Source: JANRIZ01 sp033764445 (lineage in GTDB: Bacteria; Verrucomicrobiota; Verrucomicrobiia; JAWXBN01). From it: DNA of 42,591 nt. Position numbers and translations under genes: made by a program. The DNA lies in assembly GCA_033764445.1 (NCBI GenBank), contig JANRIZ010000006.1, forward strand, positions 1-42,591. Direction: 5' to 3'. Below the pieces are notes generated by a model. That model searched no databases, was not told the DNA's origin, and worked only from the letters and a program-made list of their open reading frames with translations. Within the stretch, counting starts at the first letter, position 1. Each line of letters begins with the position of its first letter. Positions 16,000 through 23,970 of the stretch are shown here, in pieces.

Positions 16000-16305
16000 A
16001 TGAGCCAAAAAATTCGCATCCGCCTCAAGGGCTTCGACCACCGGATTCTCGACCAATCCGCCGGGGACATCGTGGAGACCGCCAAACGCACGGGAGCCCG
16101 TGTGGCCGGTCCCATTCCGCTGCCCACCAAGACCGAACGCTGGACGGTCAACCGGTCCCCCCATGCGGACAAGAAGTCGATGGAACAGTTTGAGCGCCGC
16201 ACGCACAAGCGCCTGTTGGACATCGTTGATCCCACCGCCAAGACCATTGACGAACTCAAAAAGCTCAACCTGCCCGCCGGCGTGGATATCACCATCAAAA
16301 TCTGA
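16000..16305 (+). CDS. rpsJ: 30S ribosomal protein S10
   Basis: S10 is a 30S head protein and, as NusE, a partner of NusB and NusG in antitermination. Recognised by KIRIRLKGFDH near the start, LPTKTERWTVNRSPHADKKS in the middle loop and PAGVDITIKI at the end. The length, 101 residues, is standard. The ATG has AAGGAAAG 5-12 bases upstream. It opens the S10 part of the cluster, directly after fusA. Confidence 0.98.
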   Translation: MSQKIRIRLKGFDHRILDQSAGDIVETAKRTGARVAGPIPLPTKTERWTVNRSPHADKKSMEQFERRTHKRLLDIVDPTAKTIDELKKLNLPAGVDITIKI

Positions 16306-16351
16306 GCCCCCCCCATCAAAATTTTCAACCACCGTATCTGAGGTTCCAAAA

Positions 16352-16996
16352 ATGAGTGTCGGACTAATCGCAAAAAAAATGGGCATGACCCGGGTTTATG
16401 ACTCCAAGGGGGCCGCCCGCTCTGTCACCGTCGTCGTGGCCGGGCCGAATGTGGTCATTCAATCCAAGACCGTCGCCACCGATGGGTACGATGCCGTCCA
16501 GCTCGGGTTTGAGGACATGAAGGAGCACCGTGTGTCCCGGACCGTGGTGGGGGCCTGCAAAAAGGCCGGGACCGCACCGAAGCATTACCTGAGGGAGTTC
16601 CACACGGACAAGGATGAGACCCTCAAGCCCGGTGATGTGTTGGGAGTGGATCGTTTTGCCGTTGGCCAGTACGTGGATGTGATCGGCGTGAGCAAGGGGA
16701 AAAGTTTTCAGGGTGTGGTCAAACGCCATCGTTTTGGCGGGGGCGGAGCCGCCCACGGTTCCAAATCCCACCGCCGCGCGGGTGCCATCGGTGAGCGGTC
16801 CACCCCCGGTCGTATTTACAAAAACCATCGCATGAGCGGTCACATGGGCAGCACGCGCCGCACCGTCCAGAATCTGGAGATTGTCCAGGTCCGTCCCACC
16901 GACAATGTTCTGCTGATTGCCGGGGCCATTCCCGGGTCCAACGGACAGATGGTCATCATCCGCACGGCCAAGAAAAAACCCGCTTCCAAAAAGTAA
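16352..16996 (+). CDS. rplC: 50S ribosomal protein L3
   Basis: L3 helps start 50S assembly and reaches the peptidyl-transferase centre. Recognised by GLIAKKMGMTRVYD at the N-terminus, the loop KGKSFQGVVKRH, and RRAGAIGERSTPGRI. At the position of the E. coli glutamine methylated by PrmB (Gln150, in a MAGQMG context) this protein has His in MSGHMG, so that modification cannot occur. The start at 16352 removes an 84-residue non-family extension of the open frame and has TGAGGT upstream. It has 214 residues. Confidence 0.97.
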   Translation: MSVGLIAKKMGMTRVYDSKGAARSVTVVVAGPNVVIQSKTVATDGYDAVQLGFEDMKEHRVSRTVVGACKKAGTAPKHYLREFHTDKDETLKPGDVLGVDRFAVGQYVDVIGVSKGKSFQGVVKRHRFGGGGAAHGSKSHRRAGAIGERSTPGRIYKNHRMSGHMGSTRRTVQNLEIVQVRPTDNVLLIAGAIPGSNGQMVIIRTAKKKPASKK

Positions 16997-17011
16997 ACCC
17001 CAAGACTTCAT

Positions 17012-17626
17012 ATGGCGACCCCAGGAAACATTCTCAACAAGGAAGCGGCGAAAAAAGCCAGCTTTGAGCTCATTGAAAACGGACGTGGCACCCAGGCGGT
17101 GCATGATGTCGTGGTGGGTTACCGTGCCGCCCGGCGTTCCGGAACCGCCTCGACCAAGACCAAGGCGACAGTCAATTTTTCGGGCGCCAAACCCTGGCGC
17201 CAGAAGGGCACCGGACGGGCCCGTGCGGGTTACAAATCCTCGCCGGTGTGGCGCAAGGGTGGCGTGGTTTTCGGGCCGCATCCCCGGGACTATTCCAAAA
17301 ACATCTCGAAGGGCGTCAAAAAGCTGGCCCTGCGCAAGGCCATCAGCGCCCGTGTGCTTGACGGCGAGGTGATTCTCGTGCCGGAACTCAAGATCAGCCG
17401 GATCAAGACCCGCGAGTTTGTCACCCTGATCAACGACTTGAAGATCGAAGGGTCGGCCCTGTTTGTCAACGGCGTCCTGGACCAGTCTCTGGTCAAGGCC
17501 GCCCGGAACATTCCCGGTGTGGAGGTGACGACGGCGGATTTTCTGAATGCCGAGCAGGTCCTCAAGTACGACCGGGTGGTTTTCACCCAGGACGCTTTCA
17601 ACAAGGTCAGCCAGAGAGTGAGTTAA
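17012..17626 (+). CDS. rplD: 50S ribosomal protein L4
   Basis: L4 lines the exit tunnel and, in E. coli, represses its own operon. The long internal arm is seen as KPWRQKGTGRARAGYKSSP, followed by GGVVFGPHPRDYS. It has 204 residues, close to the usual 201-207. It starts 15 bases after rplC and is followed by rplW after four bases. The sequence shows no evident L4-responsive leader here. Confidence 0.97.
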   Translation: MATPGNILNKEAAKKASFELIENGRGTQAVHDVVVGYRAARRSGTASTKTKATVNFSGAKPWRQKGTGRARAGYKSSPVWRKGGVVFGPHPRDYSKNISKGVKKLALRKAISARVLDGEVILVPELKISRIKTREFVTLINDLKIEGSALFVNGVLDQSLVKAARNIPGVEVTTADFLNAEQVLKYDRVVFTQDAFNKVSQRVS

Positions 17627-17630
17627 TCCC

Positions 17631-17915
17631 ATGAGAGATCCCTATTCCATCATCCGCAAAGTCCGTCTGACTGAGAAGGCCACCCTTCTGAGTGAGCGGT
17701 ACAACAAGTACACGCTGGAAGTCGCCCCCGACGCCAACAAGATCGAGATCAAGAATGCCGTCGAGAAGATCTTTGGCAAGAAGGTGCTGCGTGTGAACAC
17801 CCAGAACCATTTCGGCAAACGTCGCCGGACGCGCACAGTCCAGTATGGCAAGACCAGTGACTGGAAGAAGGCCATTGTGACGCTCAAATCCGGTGACAAA
17901 ATCGAGGTTGTGTAA
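17631..17915 (+). CDS. rplW: 50S ribosomal protein L23
   Basis: L23 surrounds the tunnel exit and is the docking site for trigger factor and SRP. Recognised by IIRKVRLTEKATLL, FEVA-like YTLEVAPDANKIEIKNAVEK, and the FGKKVLRVNT segment. It has 94 residues, a normal length. Only four bases separate it from rplD before it and from rplB after it. Confidence 0.96.
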   Translation: MRDPYSIIRKVRLTEKATLLSERYNKYTLEVAPDANKIEIKNAVEKIFGKKVLRVNTQNHFGKRRRTRTVQYGKTSDWKKAIVTLKSGDKIEVV

Positions 17916-17919
17916 TTTT

Positions 17920-18789
17920 ATGGGTTTAAAATCATTCCGTCCAATCACTCCCACGCAGCGATTCCGCATGGCGGCGACCTTTGAGGAGGTCACGCGTGAC
18001 AAGCCCGAGCGTTCGCTGACCACGGCCCAGAAGAAATCCGGCGGACGCAATGTCCACGGACGCATCACCTGCCGTCATCGCGGGGGCGGGCACAAACAGC
18101 GTTACCGCATCATTGATTTCAAGCGCAACCGCCGGGATGTGGCCGCCGTGGTCGAGTCCGTGGAGTACGATCCCAACCGCACCTGCCGCATCGCCCTGAT
18201 CAAGTATCAGGATGGTGAGCTGCGTTACATCATCGCCCCCGATGGGTTGAAGGTGGGCCAGACCGTGGTGGCCGGTGAGAATGTCGAGCCGCAGGTGGGC
18301 AATGCCGTCCCCCTCCGCAAGGTCCCGGTGGGAACGCCTGTCCATTGTGTGGAACTGACCATTGGACGCGGGGCCCAGCTGGGGCGCAGTGCCGGAGCCC
18401 AGATTTTTGTCACCTCCCGGGACAAGGGGTATTGCACCCTGAAAATGCCCTCGGGTGAGGTCCGTCTGGTCAATGAAAACTGTTTTGCCACCATCGGACA
18501 GGTGGGCAACAGCGAACACATGAACATCAAGCTTGGCAAGGCCGGCCGCAAACGCTGGATGGGCTGGCGTCCGACCGTCCGGGGCATGGTCATGAATCCC
18601 ATCGATCACCCCAATGGCGGCGGTCAGGGAAAATCCAAGGGCGGTGGCGGATGGCAGCATCTGGTCAGCCCCTGGGGTCAGGTGGCCAAGGGCAAAAAGA
18701 CCCGGGCCCGTTACAAACCCACCAACAAATTCATCCTGCAGCGGCGTCAGACCAAGCGCCAGCAGCAGGCATCGGCCCAGGCCAAGTAA
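17920..18789 (+). CDS. rplB: 50S ribosomal protein L2
   Basis: L2 joins the subunits and supports the peptidyl-transferase centre. The key histidine of E. coli (His229) is conserved in MNPIDHPNGGG. RNA-binding segments include RGGGHKQRYRIIDFKR and GRAGRKRW-like GKAGRKRWMGWRP. It has 289 residues against about 273 in E. coli, with a Gln/Ala/Lys-rich tail. The ATG at 17920 lies four bases after the rplW stop, with GAGG at 17904-17907. Confidence 0.98.
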   Translation: MGLKSFRPITPTQRFRMAATFEEVTRDKPERSLTTAQKKSGGRNVHGRITCRHRGGGHKQRYRIIDFKRNRRDVAAVVESVEYDPNRTCRIALIKYQDGELRYIIAPDGLKVGQTVVAGENVEPQVGNAVPLRKVPVGTPVHCVELTIGRGAQLGRSAGAQIFVTSRDKGYCTLKMPSGEVRLVNENCFATIGQVGNSEHMNIKLGKAGRKRWMGWRPTVRGMVMNPIDHPNGGGQGKSKGGGGWQHLVSPWGQVAKGKKTRARYKPTNKFILQRRQTKRQQQASAQAK

Positions 18790-18808
18790 CCCTTTACCGG
18801 AATCTATT

Positions 18809-19087
18809 ATGGGACGTTCACTCAAAAAAGGACCTTTTGTCGACGGACATGTGCTCGAGAAAATCGACCGGCTCAATGATCTCGGCCAGAAGAAACCGAT
18901 CAAAACCTGGTCGCGCCGGTCGCTGATCACGCCCGAGTTTGTGGGACACACATTCATGGTGCACAACGGCAAGACATTCAACTCGGTCTTCGTGACCGAA
19001 AACATGGTGGGACACCGTCTTGGGGAGTTTTCGGTCACCCGAATCTTCAAGAAACACGGAGCCCACACGGCCAAGGCCGAGAAGTAG
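18809..19087 (+). CDS. rpsS: 30S ribosomal protein S19
   Basis: S19 is a 30S head protein that pairs with S13 near the A site. It begins MGRSLKKGPFVDGHVLEKI and has RRSLITPEFVGHTFMVHNG and MVGHRLGEFSVTRIFKKHG. The length, 92 residues, is standard. In nearly all bacteria rplV follows directly; here an unrelated exported protein is inserted first, starting 46 bases after the rpsS stop. Confidence 0.98.
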   Translation: MGRSLKKGPFVDGHVLEKIDRLNDLGQKKPIKTWSRRSLITPEFVGHTFMVHNGKTFNSVFVTENMVGHRLGEFSVTRIFKKHGAHTAKAEK

Positions 19088-19133
19088 GCGACGGGTGACG
19101 ACCGGTGGCCTGAACGCGGGAAAGACTCGCCTC

Positions 19134-19943
19134 ATGCGAACCGTCGGCACACAGATATTTTGGGCGGCCATCACCGCGTGGGTTCTTGGAACCTGTGGGA
19201 TGGACGCCCTCCGGGCGGAAACGCCCGATCGTTCTTTGGAAAAGTCAGGCAAGGTGGCGGACTCCGCAGGCGGAGGCCGGGAGGCGGCTGCAAACAGCCA
19301 GGGGGAACAACTCCTGAAATTGCGACGTCAACTGGCCCAGCAGGAGGAAGCCATCGATGAGCTGGTCAAATCACTGGGGGTGGCCCAGGCGGAATCGGAG
19401 ATGTTTCAAAAGCAGCTTCAGGAAATGAAGTTGAAGGCGGAAATCACCGGGTCCAATCAGGCCACTGCCGCCCTTGAGGAAAAGGTCATTGAAGCCGTCA
19501 AGAACCTGTATGCGTCCGAACGGGACCGCAGAAAGGTTCTCAACCGGCTGAAGGAACTGGATGAAAAAACCAGGACCCTGCTCAAGAGCGCCGAGTTTTC
19601 GGATTTCAAGGCCCGGGCAGAACTGGAAGTCGAGTTGCGGATCACGCGCGCACTCCTCGAGGAACTGACCCGGAGCGGGGACTCCCCCACCGAGGGAGTC
19701 ACCCTGCAATCCGCCTCGGTGATGAATGTGAATCCCAGCCTTGCCTTGGTCATTTTGAACGTGGGCCGAGCCCACGGAGCAAAAGAGAACATGCCATTCG
19801 TCATTCTTCGGAATGACAGGGTGGTGGGAAATGTGAGGATCATTGATGTCCGGGAGAAATACTCGGGCGCGGTGATAGAACGTTTTAGAAAAGACAACAT
19901 GATCGCGGTCGGAGACCGCGCCAAAATTGCAACGGAAAAATAA
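19134..19943 (+). CDS. Exported coiled-coil protein inserted in the S10 cluster
   Basis: The product is not a ribosomal protein. Of its 269 residues, 1-29 look like a signal peptide (hydrophobic core FWAAITAWVLGTC, then DALRA as a type I cleavage site before ETP). Residues about 57-190 are charged heptad-rich helix, probably coiled coil. About 200-269 form a compact beta-type domain with repeated Val/Ile-Gly turns (GRAHGAKENMPFVILRNDRVV, ending VGDRAKIATEK). This end resembles beta domains in MreC-like or FlgT C-terminal proteins, but the match is only by pattern. The ATG at 19134 is chosen for the signal peptide. The stop lies eight bases before the chosen rplV ATG, so it is probably co-translated with ribosomal genes. 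Expected location is the periplasm. Function unknown. Confidence 0.8.
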   Translation: MRTVGTQIFWAAITAWVLGTCGMDALRAETPDRSLEKSGKVADSAGGGREAAANSQGEQLLKLRRQLAQQEEAIDELVKSLGVAQAESEMFQKQLQEMKLKAEITGSNQATAALEEKVIEAVKNLYASERDRRKVLNRLKELDEKTRTLLKSAEFSDFKARAELEVELRITRALLEELTRSGDSPTEGVTLQSASVMNVNPSLALVILNVGRAHGAKENMPFVILRNDRVVGNVRIIDVREKYSGAVIERFRKDNMIAVGDRAKIATEK

Positions 19944-19951
19944 GGATGATT

Positions 19952-20302
19952 ATGGAAGTGCGAGCGATCCATCGGAATGCCCGGATCTCCAGCCGAAAGG
20001 CCTGGGAGGTTGCCAAGGAAATCCAGGGACTGCCGGCCCTTGAGGCGCTGGACATCATGAAGTTCAGCACCAAAAAGGCCGCGCGCCTCATTTACAACGT
20101 GCTCAAGTCCGCCGTTGCCAATGCCGAACACAACAACAACGTGGACCCGACACGGCTGATCATCAAGGAATCAGTCGTGGGACAGGGTGCGACCATGCGC
20201 CGCTGGCGCCCGAAGGCCCGTGGGTCCGCCGGGATGATCCGCAAACGGACCAGCCACATCAAAATCATTTTGACCGACGGTGTGGAGACCCCCGCCGCGT
20301 AA
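19952..20302 (+). CDS. rplV: 50S ribosomal protein L22
   Basis: L22 lines the exit tunnel with a long beta hairpin and is a macrolide-resistance site. It starts MEVRAIHRNARISSRKAW, and the hairpin is recognised as GATMRRWRPKARGSAGMIRKRTSH. It has 116 residues. The ATG at 19952 is preferred because AAGGA lies five bases upstream and it matches the family start; an ATG at 19946 would add two residues. It follows the exported coiled-coil gene, not rpsS. Confidence 0.96.
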   Translation: MEVRAIHRNARISSRKAWEVAKEIQGLPALEALDIMKFSTKKAARLIYNVLKSAVANAEHNNNVDPTRLIIKESVVGQGATMRRWRPKARGSAGMIRKRTSHIKIILTDGVETPAA

Positions 20303-20320
20303 CCTGGGACACGAAAGACT

Positions 20321-21022
20321 ATGGGACAAAAAACTCATCCAATCGGCTTCCGCATCGCCGTCACCAAAGACTGGCGCTCCAAGTGGTTCGCCAGCAATCG
20401 CGAATTCCCGAAGTACATCATGGAGGATTACAAGATCCGTGATTTTCTCAAAAGGAAACTGGCCAGTGCCGCCGTGCCCAAGATCATCATCGAGCGGGCG
20501 GCCAGCCGTCTGCGCGTGACCATTTACACCGCCCGTCCGGGCATCGTCATCGGACGCAAGGGAACCGAAATCGACAAGCTCAAGGAGGACATCGCCAAAC
20601 TCACGGGCAACAAGGAGATTTACGTGGACATCATCGAGGTGAAAACCCCCGAGTTGGACGCCCAACTGGTGGCGGAAAACATCGCCCTGCAGATGGAGCG
20701 CCGCATTTCCTTCAAGCGTGCCATCAAAAAGGCGGTCCAGACGGCCATGGAATTTGGTGCCCAGGGGATCAAGGTCCGTTGTGCAGGCCGTCTCGGCGGG
20801 GCGGAAATCGCCCGTGTCGAGCCCTATCGTGCCGGCAAGGTGCCCTTGCACACGATCCGTGCCAATATTGATTACGGTTTTGCCGAATCCAACACCAGTG
20901 CCGGGAAAATCGGCGTCAAGGTCTGGATATGCAAGGGTGAAACCGCCCATTCCGCACCCAAACCCCTCAAGAAGAAGCGGGATGCGGACGTGGAAGCCCC
21001 GGCGGAGGCCGTGGCCAAGTAA
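20321..21022 (+). CDS. rpsC: 30S ribosomal protein S3
   Basis: S3 sits at the mRNA entry and takes part in helicase activity of the 30S. It begins MGQKTHPIGFRI. The KH domain has the GXXG loop in IVIGRKGTEIDKL. The C-terminal domain has GRLGGAEIARVEPYRAGKVPLHTIRA. It has 233 residues, including a Lys/Ala-rich tail of about 20 residues after the conserved KVWICKGE. Confidence 0.98.
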   Translation: MGQKTHPIGFRIAVTKDWRSKWFASNREFPKYIMEDYKIRDFLKRKLASAAVPKIIIERAASRLRVTIYTARPGIVIGRKGTEIDKLKEDIAKLTGNKEIYVDIIEVKTPELDAQLVAENIALQMERRISFKRAIKKAVQTAMEFGAQGIKVRCAGRLGGAEIARVEPYRAGKVPLHTIRANIDYGFAESNTSAGKIGVKVWICKGETAHSAPKPLKKKRDADVEAPAEAVAK

Positions 21023-21069
21023 CCCGTGAACCCGTCACCGCATTTTAAAACACCAAGGGATACAAGAAT

Positions 21070-21489
21070 ATGGCGTTGATGCCCAAACGAGTGAAGTATC
21101 GCAAAACCCAGCGCGGAAGCCGCGCGGGATTCGCGACCCGTACCAACAAGATCGACTTCGGCGAATACGCCCTCCAGGCGATGGACCGTTGTTGGCTCAA
21201 GAACACCCAGATCGAGGCCGCCCGTGTTTCCATCAACCGGAACATGAAGCGCAAGGGCAAACTGTGGATCCGGGTGTTCCCGGACAAATCCGTCACGGCC
21301 CGTCCCCCGGAAACCCGCATGGGAAAGGGGAAAGGTCAGCCGGAATTCTGGGCGGCGGTCATCCGCCCCGGCAACGTGCTCTTTGAGATTGACGGGGTTC
21401 CCGAGGCTGTGGCCCGTGAATCCTTCCGCCTGGCCGCCGCCAAGCTGCCGATCCGGACACGGTTGATTGTCCGTCATCACGCCGCCTAA
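21070..21489 (+). CDS. rplP: 50S ribosomal protein L16
   Basis: L16 organises the A-site tRNA elbow contact on the 50S. It has LMPKRVKYRKTQRG at the start and the family segments RPPETRMGKGKG and FWAAVIRPGNVLFEI. The length, 139 residues, is normal. Position 21070 gives MALMPKRV; starting at the second Met (21079) would match family starts equally well. rpmC follows after 19 bases. Confidence 0.97.
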   Translation: MALMPKRVKYRKTQRGSRAGFATRTNKIDFGEYALQAMDRCWLKNTQIEAARVSINRNMKRKGKLWIRVFPDKSVTARPPETRMGKGKGQPEFWAAVIRPGNVLFEIDGVPEAVARESFRLAAAKLPIRTRLIVRHHAA

Positions 21490-21508
21490 AAAAGGAACAT
21501 ACAAGAAC

Positions 21509-21751
21509 ATGAGTGACATCATCACATTTTCAGAACTGACGGATTCCGAGCTGGCGGCCCGCCACCGCGAATTCAGCAAGGAAATTTTCCACATGCGGCT
21601 TCAACAGCAGAGCGGTCAGCTCAAGAAACCCAGCCGCATCCGCGACCTGCGCCGGGACATCGCCCGGATTGAGACGCTGCTGACCCAGCGCCGCAAGGGA
21701 TTGAAGGTGACATTCCGCAAAAAGAGTTCCAAGGAGAGTAAAAAAGCATGA
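21509..21751 (+). CDS. rpmC: 50S ribosomal protein L29
   Basis: L29 is a small helical-hairpin protein near the tunnel exit, next to L23. Recognised by LTDSELAARHREFSKEIFHMRLQ and the helix RDLRRDIARIETLLTQR. It has 80 residues, slightly longer than usual because of a Lys/Ser tail. The ATG at 21509 removes a 14-residue non-family lead. Its end overlaps the rpsQ start by four bases (ATGA), a coupling arrangement. Confidence 0.95.
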   Translation: MSDIITFSELTDSELAARHREFSKEIFHMRLQQQSGQLKKPSRIRDLRRDIARIETLLTQRRKGLKVTFRKKSSKESKKA

Positions 21752-22014
21752 GCACCGATCAAAATGAAAATACGCAAAAGGGAGTGCGCAAGGAACGCAC
21801 CGGCATTGTTGTCAGCGACAAAATGCAGAAGACCATCGTGGTCAAGGTCGAACGCCGTGTGCCGCATCCCAAATACAAGAAAATCGTGCGGATGACCACC
21901 AAGTTCCATGCCCATGACGAAAATTCCAAGGCCAAGGCCGGGGACCGGGTCCGCATCCGCGAAACCCGTCCGCTGAGCAAACTCAAACGATGGGAGCTTG
22001 TCGAAGTCCTCTAA
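21748..22014 (+). CDS. rpsQ: 30S ribosomal protein S17
   Basis: S17 is an OB-fold primary binder of 16S rRNA. It has RTGIVVSDKMQKTIVVKVER, KYKKIVRMTTKFHAHDE and DRVRIRETRPLSKLKRW. The length is 88 residues, with a polar N-terminal tail of about 12 residues. Translation is probably coupled to rpmC through the four-base overlap. Confidence 0.97.
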   Translation: MSTDQNENTQKGVRKERTGIVVSDKMQKTIVVKVERRVPHPKYKKIVRMTTKFHAHDENSKAKAGDRVRIRETRPLSKLKRWELVEVL

Positions 22015-22038
22015 CCGGGAATTCCAAGGAGACCGAAT

Positions 22039-22407
22039 ATGTTACAAGTCCGCTCACGCTGTGATGTTGCCGACAATACCGGGGCCAAAATGGCCACGAT
22101 GATCGGCGTTCTGGGCAAAAAGCCATCCTTGTTCGCCGAGATCGGGGACATCATCAAATGCAACGTCAAACAGGCCGCCCCCGATGGCACGATCAAGAAG
22201 AGTGCCGTGGTCAATGCCGTCGTGGTCCGCACCCGCAAGGCCATCCGCCGCCGGGACGGGTCCTATGTGCGTTTTGACACCAATGCGATCGTCATCATCG
22301 ACAAGGACAACAATCCGGTGGGGACCCGCATTTTCGGCCCTGTGGCCCGCGAATTGCGCGACAAGAATTTCATGAAGATTGTATCCCTGGCCCCGGAGGT
22401 GGTGTGA
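22039..22407 (+). CDS. rplN: 50S ribosomal protein L14
   Basis: L14 lies at the subunit interface and is the target of RsfS silencing. It begins MLQVRSRCDVADNTGAK and ends FMKIVSLAPEVV. It has 122 residues, the standard length. Its TGA stop overlaps the first base of the rplX ATG (TGATG), so translation is coupled. Confidence 0.98.
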   Translation: MLQVRSRCDVADNTGAKMATMIGVLGKKPSLFAEIGDIIKCNVKQAAPDGTIKKSAVVNAVVVRTRKAIRRRDGSYVRFDTNAIVIIDKDNNPVGTRIFGPVARELRDKNFMKIVSLAPEVV

Positions 22408-22676
22408 TGATCAAGCGTCTGCATGTGAAAAAAAACGATGTGGTGGTGGTGCTTTCCGGTGAGGACGGCGGCAAACGCGGCAAGGTGCTGCAGGTGCTTC
22501 CCAAGAAGGAACGCGTCATCATCGAGGGTGTCAATTTCATCAAAAAACACGTCAAAAAAAGCCCGAACAACCCCCAGGGCGGGATTGAAACCCGTGAAGG
22601 GACCATTCACGCCTCGAAGGTGATGCTGGCCGAAAAATACGACCAGCGCAAGGCTCGCCGCACCAAGGCGGCCTGA
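22407..22676 (+). CDS. rplX: 50S ribosomal protein L24
   Basis: L24 is an assembly initiator of the 50S with a KOW domain. It has HVKKNDVVVVLSGEDGGKRGKVLQVLPKK-type content, then GVNFIKKHVKKSPNNPQGGI. It has 89 residues, shorter than the E. coli 104 but common elsewhere. The ATG at 22407 overlaps the rplN stop by one base, with GGAGG at 22395-22399. A GTG at 22404 is possible but less likely. Confidence 0.95.
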   Translation: MIKRLHVKKNDVVVVLSGEDGGKRGKVLQVLPKKERVIIEGVNFIKKHVKKSPNNPQGGIETREGTIHASKVMLAEKYDQRKARRTKAA

Positions 22677-22700
22677 CGGGACGATTGAAAAAGGAATGTT

Positions 22701-23297
22701 ATGAACAGCCTCGTATACGAAGACTATCAGAAACTGGCCCGGCCGGCCCTCAAAAAGAAGTTCGGCTACGGCAATGACATGCAGATTCCCCGGATCCAGA
22801 AGGTCGTGGTCAACATCTGCATGGGTTCGGCCCAGGACGTGAAACTGGCCCTGGAGGATGCCGAGCGGGACATGACCATGATCACCGGACAGAAACCGAC
22901 ACGGACCAAGTCCAAAAAGAGCATCGCCACCTTCAAGCTCCGTCAGGGACAGGAGATCGGCGTGAAGGTCACGCTCCGCAACCAGCGCATGTACGAGTTC
23001 CTGGACCGTCTGATCAAAATGTCCCTGCCCCGCATCCGCGATTTTCGCGGGGTGTCGCCCCGGGCCTTTGACGGACGTGGCAATTACACCTTTGGAATCA
23101 CCGATCACAGCATTTTCCCGGAAATCGAGCTCGACAAGATCAAACGGTCGATGGGCATGGATGTGACCGTTGTCACCTCCGCCCGCACCAATGAGGAAGC
23201 CAAGGAGTTGCTCTCCCTTTTGGGTGTGCCCTTCTCGGACAAGATGAAAAAAGCCGAGGAAGCCAAGGCGAAAGCCGCCACCGCGGCCGCCAACTGA
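22701..23297 (+). CDS. rplE: 50S ribosomal protein L5
   Basis: L5 binds 5S rRNA and contacts the P-site tRNA and S13. It has IPRIQKVVVNICMGSA, the loop ITGQKPTRTKSKKSIATFKLR, and FRGVSPRAFDGRGNYTFGI. It has 198 residues against 179 in E. coli, with an extra Lys/Ala-rich helix at the end (after FSDKMKKAEEAK). rpsN follows after 29 bases. Confidence 0.97.
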   Translation: MNSLVYEDYQKLARPALKKKFGYGNDMQIPRIQKVVVNICMGSAQDVKLALEDAERDMTMITGQKPTRTKSKKSIATFKLRQGQEIGVKVTLRNQRMYEFLDRLIKMSLPRIRDFRGVSPRAFDGRGNYTFGITDHSIFPEIELDKIKRSMGMDVTVVTSARTNEEAKELLSLLGVPFSDKMKKAEEAKAKAATAAAN

Positions 23298-23326
23298 ACC
23301 CGGACTGAACCAACCGAACCACCCCT

Positions 23327-23512
23327 ATGGCCAAAAAATCCCAAATTGCCCGCTGGAAAAGCAAACCGAAGTTTTCCACCCGCGCCTACAACCGTTGCAA
23401 CATCAGCGGACGTCGCCGGGCCTACATGAACAAATTCGGGCTCAGCCGCCTGACCTTCCGCGAACTGGCCCTCAAGGGCGAAATCCCGGGGGTCACCAAG
23501 GCCTCCTGGTAA
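23327..23512 (+). CDS. rpsN: 30S ribosomal protein S14, short form lacking zinc cysteines
   Basis: S14 is a 30S head protein. At 61 residues this has the exact length and frame of the short type Z form (ending GEIPGVTKASW), which normally binds zinc through Cys24, Cys27, Cys40 and Cys43. Here only Cys24 remains (YNRCNISG). The others are Ser27, Ser40 and Thr43 (FGLSRLTFRE). So it should not bind zinc, although its length is that of the zinc form. The reading is clear in the DNA. Zinc-free S14 proteins are usually longer (about 89-101 residues), so this combination is uncommon. L36 in the same cluster keeps its ligands. Confidence 0.93.
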   Translation: MAKKSQIARWKSKPKFSTRAYNRCNISGRRRAYMNKFGLSRLTFRELALKGEIPGVTKASW

Positions 23513-23544
23513 TCCCGCACTCTCCACCAACGAATTGTAACACT

Positions 23545-23940
23545 ATGAATGTGACCGACCCCATCGCCGATATGCTCACCCGTCTGCGCAATGCCAACAG
23601 CGCCCGCCTGGAAGTGGTGATCCTGCCCTATTCAAAACTCAAAAGTGAAATCGCCAAGGTTCTCAAGAAGGAGGGCTTTGTGCGCGAGGTCACCGTCGAG
23701 AAGGAGGGGGCCAGGCAGAATCTCCGGATCGAAATGAAGTATGCGGGGAGTCAGTCGGCCATTCAGGGATTGCGCCGGATCAGCAAGCCCGGTCTCCGTC
23801 TCTATTCGAACTCCCGCGAGGTTCCCAAGGTGCTGGGGGGATACGGAGTCTGCATTCTTTCCACGTCCCGGGGTGTCATGACCGGGCGGGACGCCATCAA
23901 ACAAAAAGTCGGGGGCGAAGTGCTCGCCTACGTTTACTAA
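23545..23940 (+). CDS. rpsH: 30S ribosomal protein S8
   Basis: S8 binds the central domain of 16S rRNA and in E. coli represses the spc operon. It has DPIADMLTRLRNAN at the start and the conserved end RGVMTGRDAIKQKVGGEVLAYVY. It has 131 residues, a standard length. The ATG at 23545 removes a 50-residue upstream frame that overlaps rpsN. No Shine-Dalgarno sequence is obvious. Confidence 0.97.
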   Translation: MNVTDPIADMLTRLRNANSARLEVVILPYSKLKSEIAKVLKKEGFVREVTVEKEGARQNLRIEMKYAGSQSAIQGLRRISKPGLRLYSNSREVPKVLGGYGVCILSTSRGVMTGRDAIKQKVGGEVLAYVY

Positions 23941-23970
23941 CCCACACGGAAATTTTTCAAGAGGTACCCT

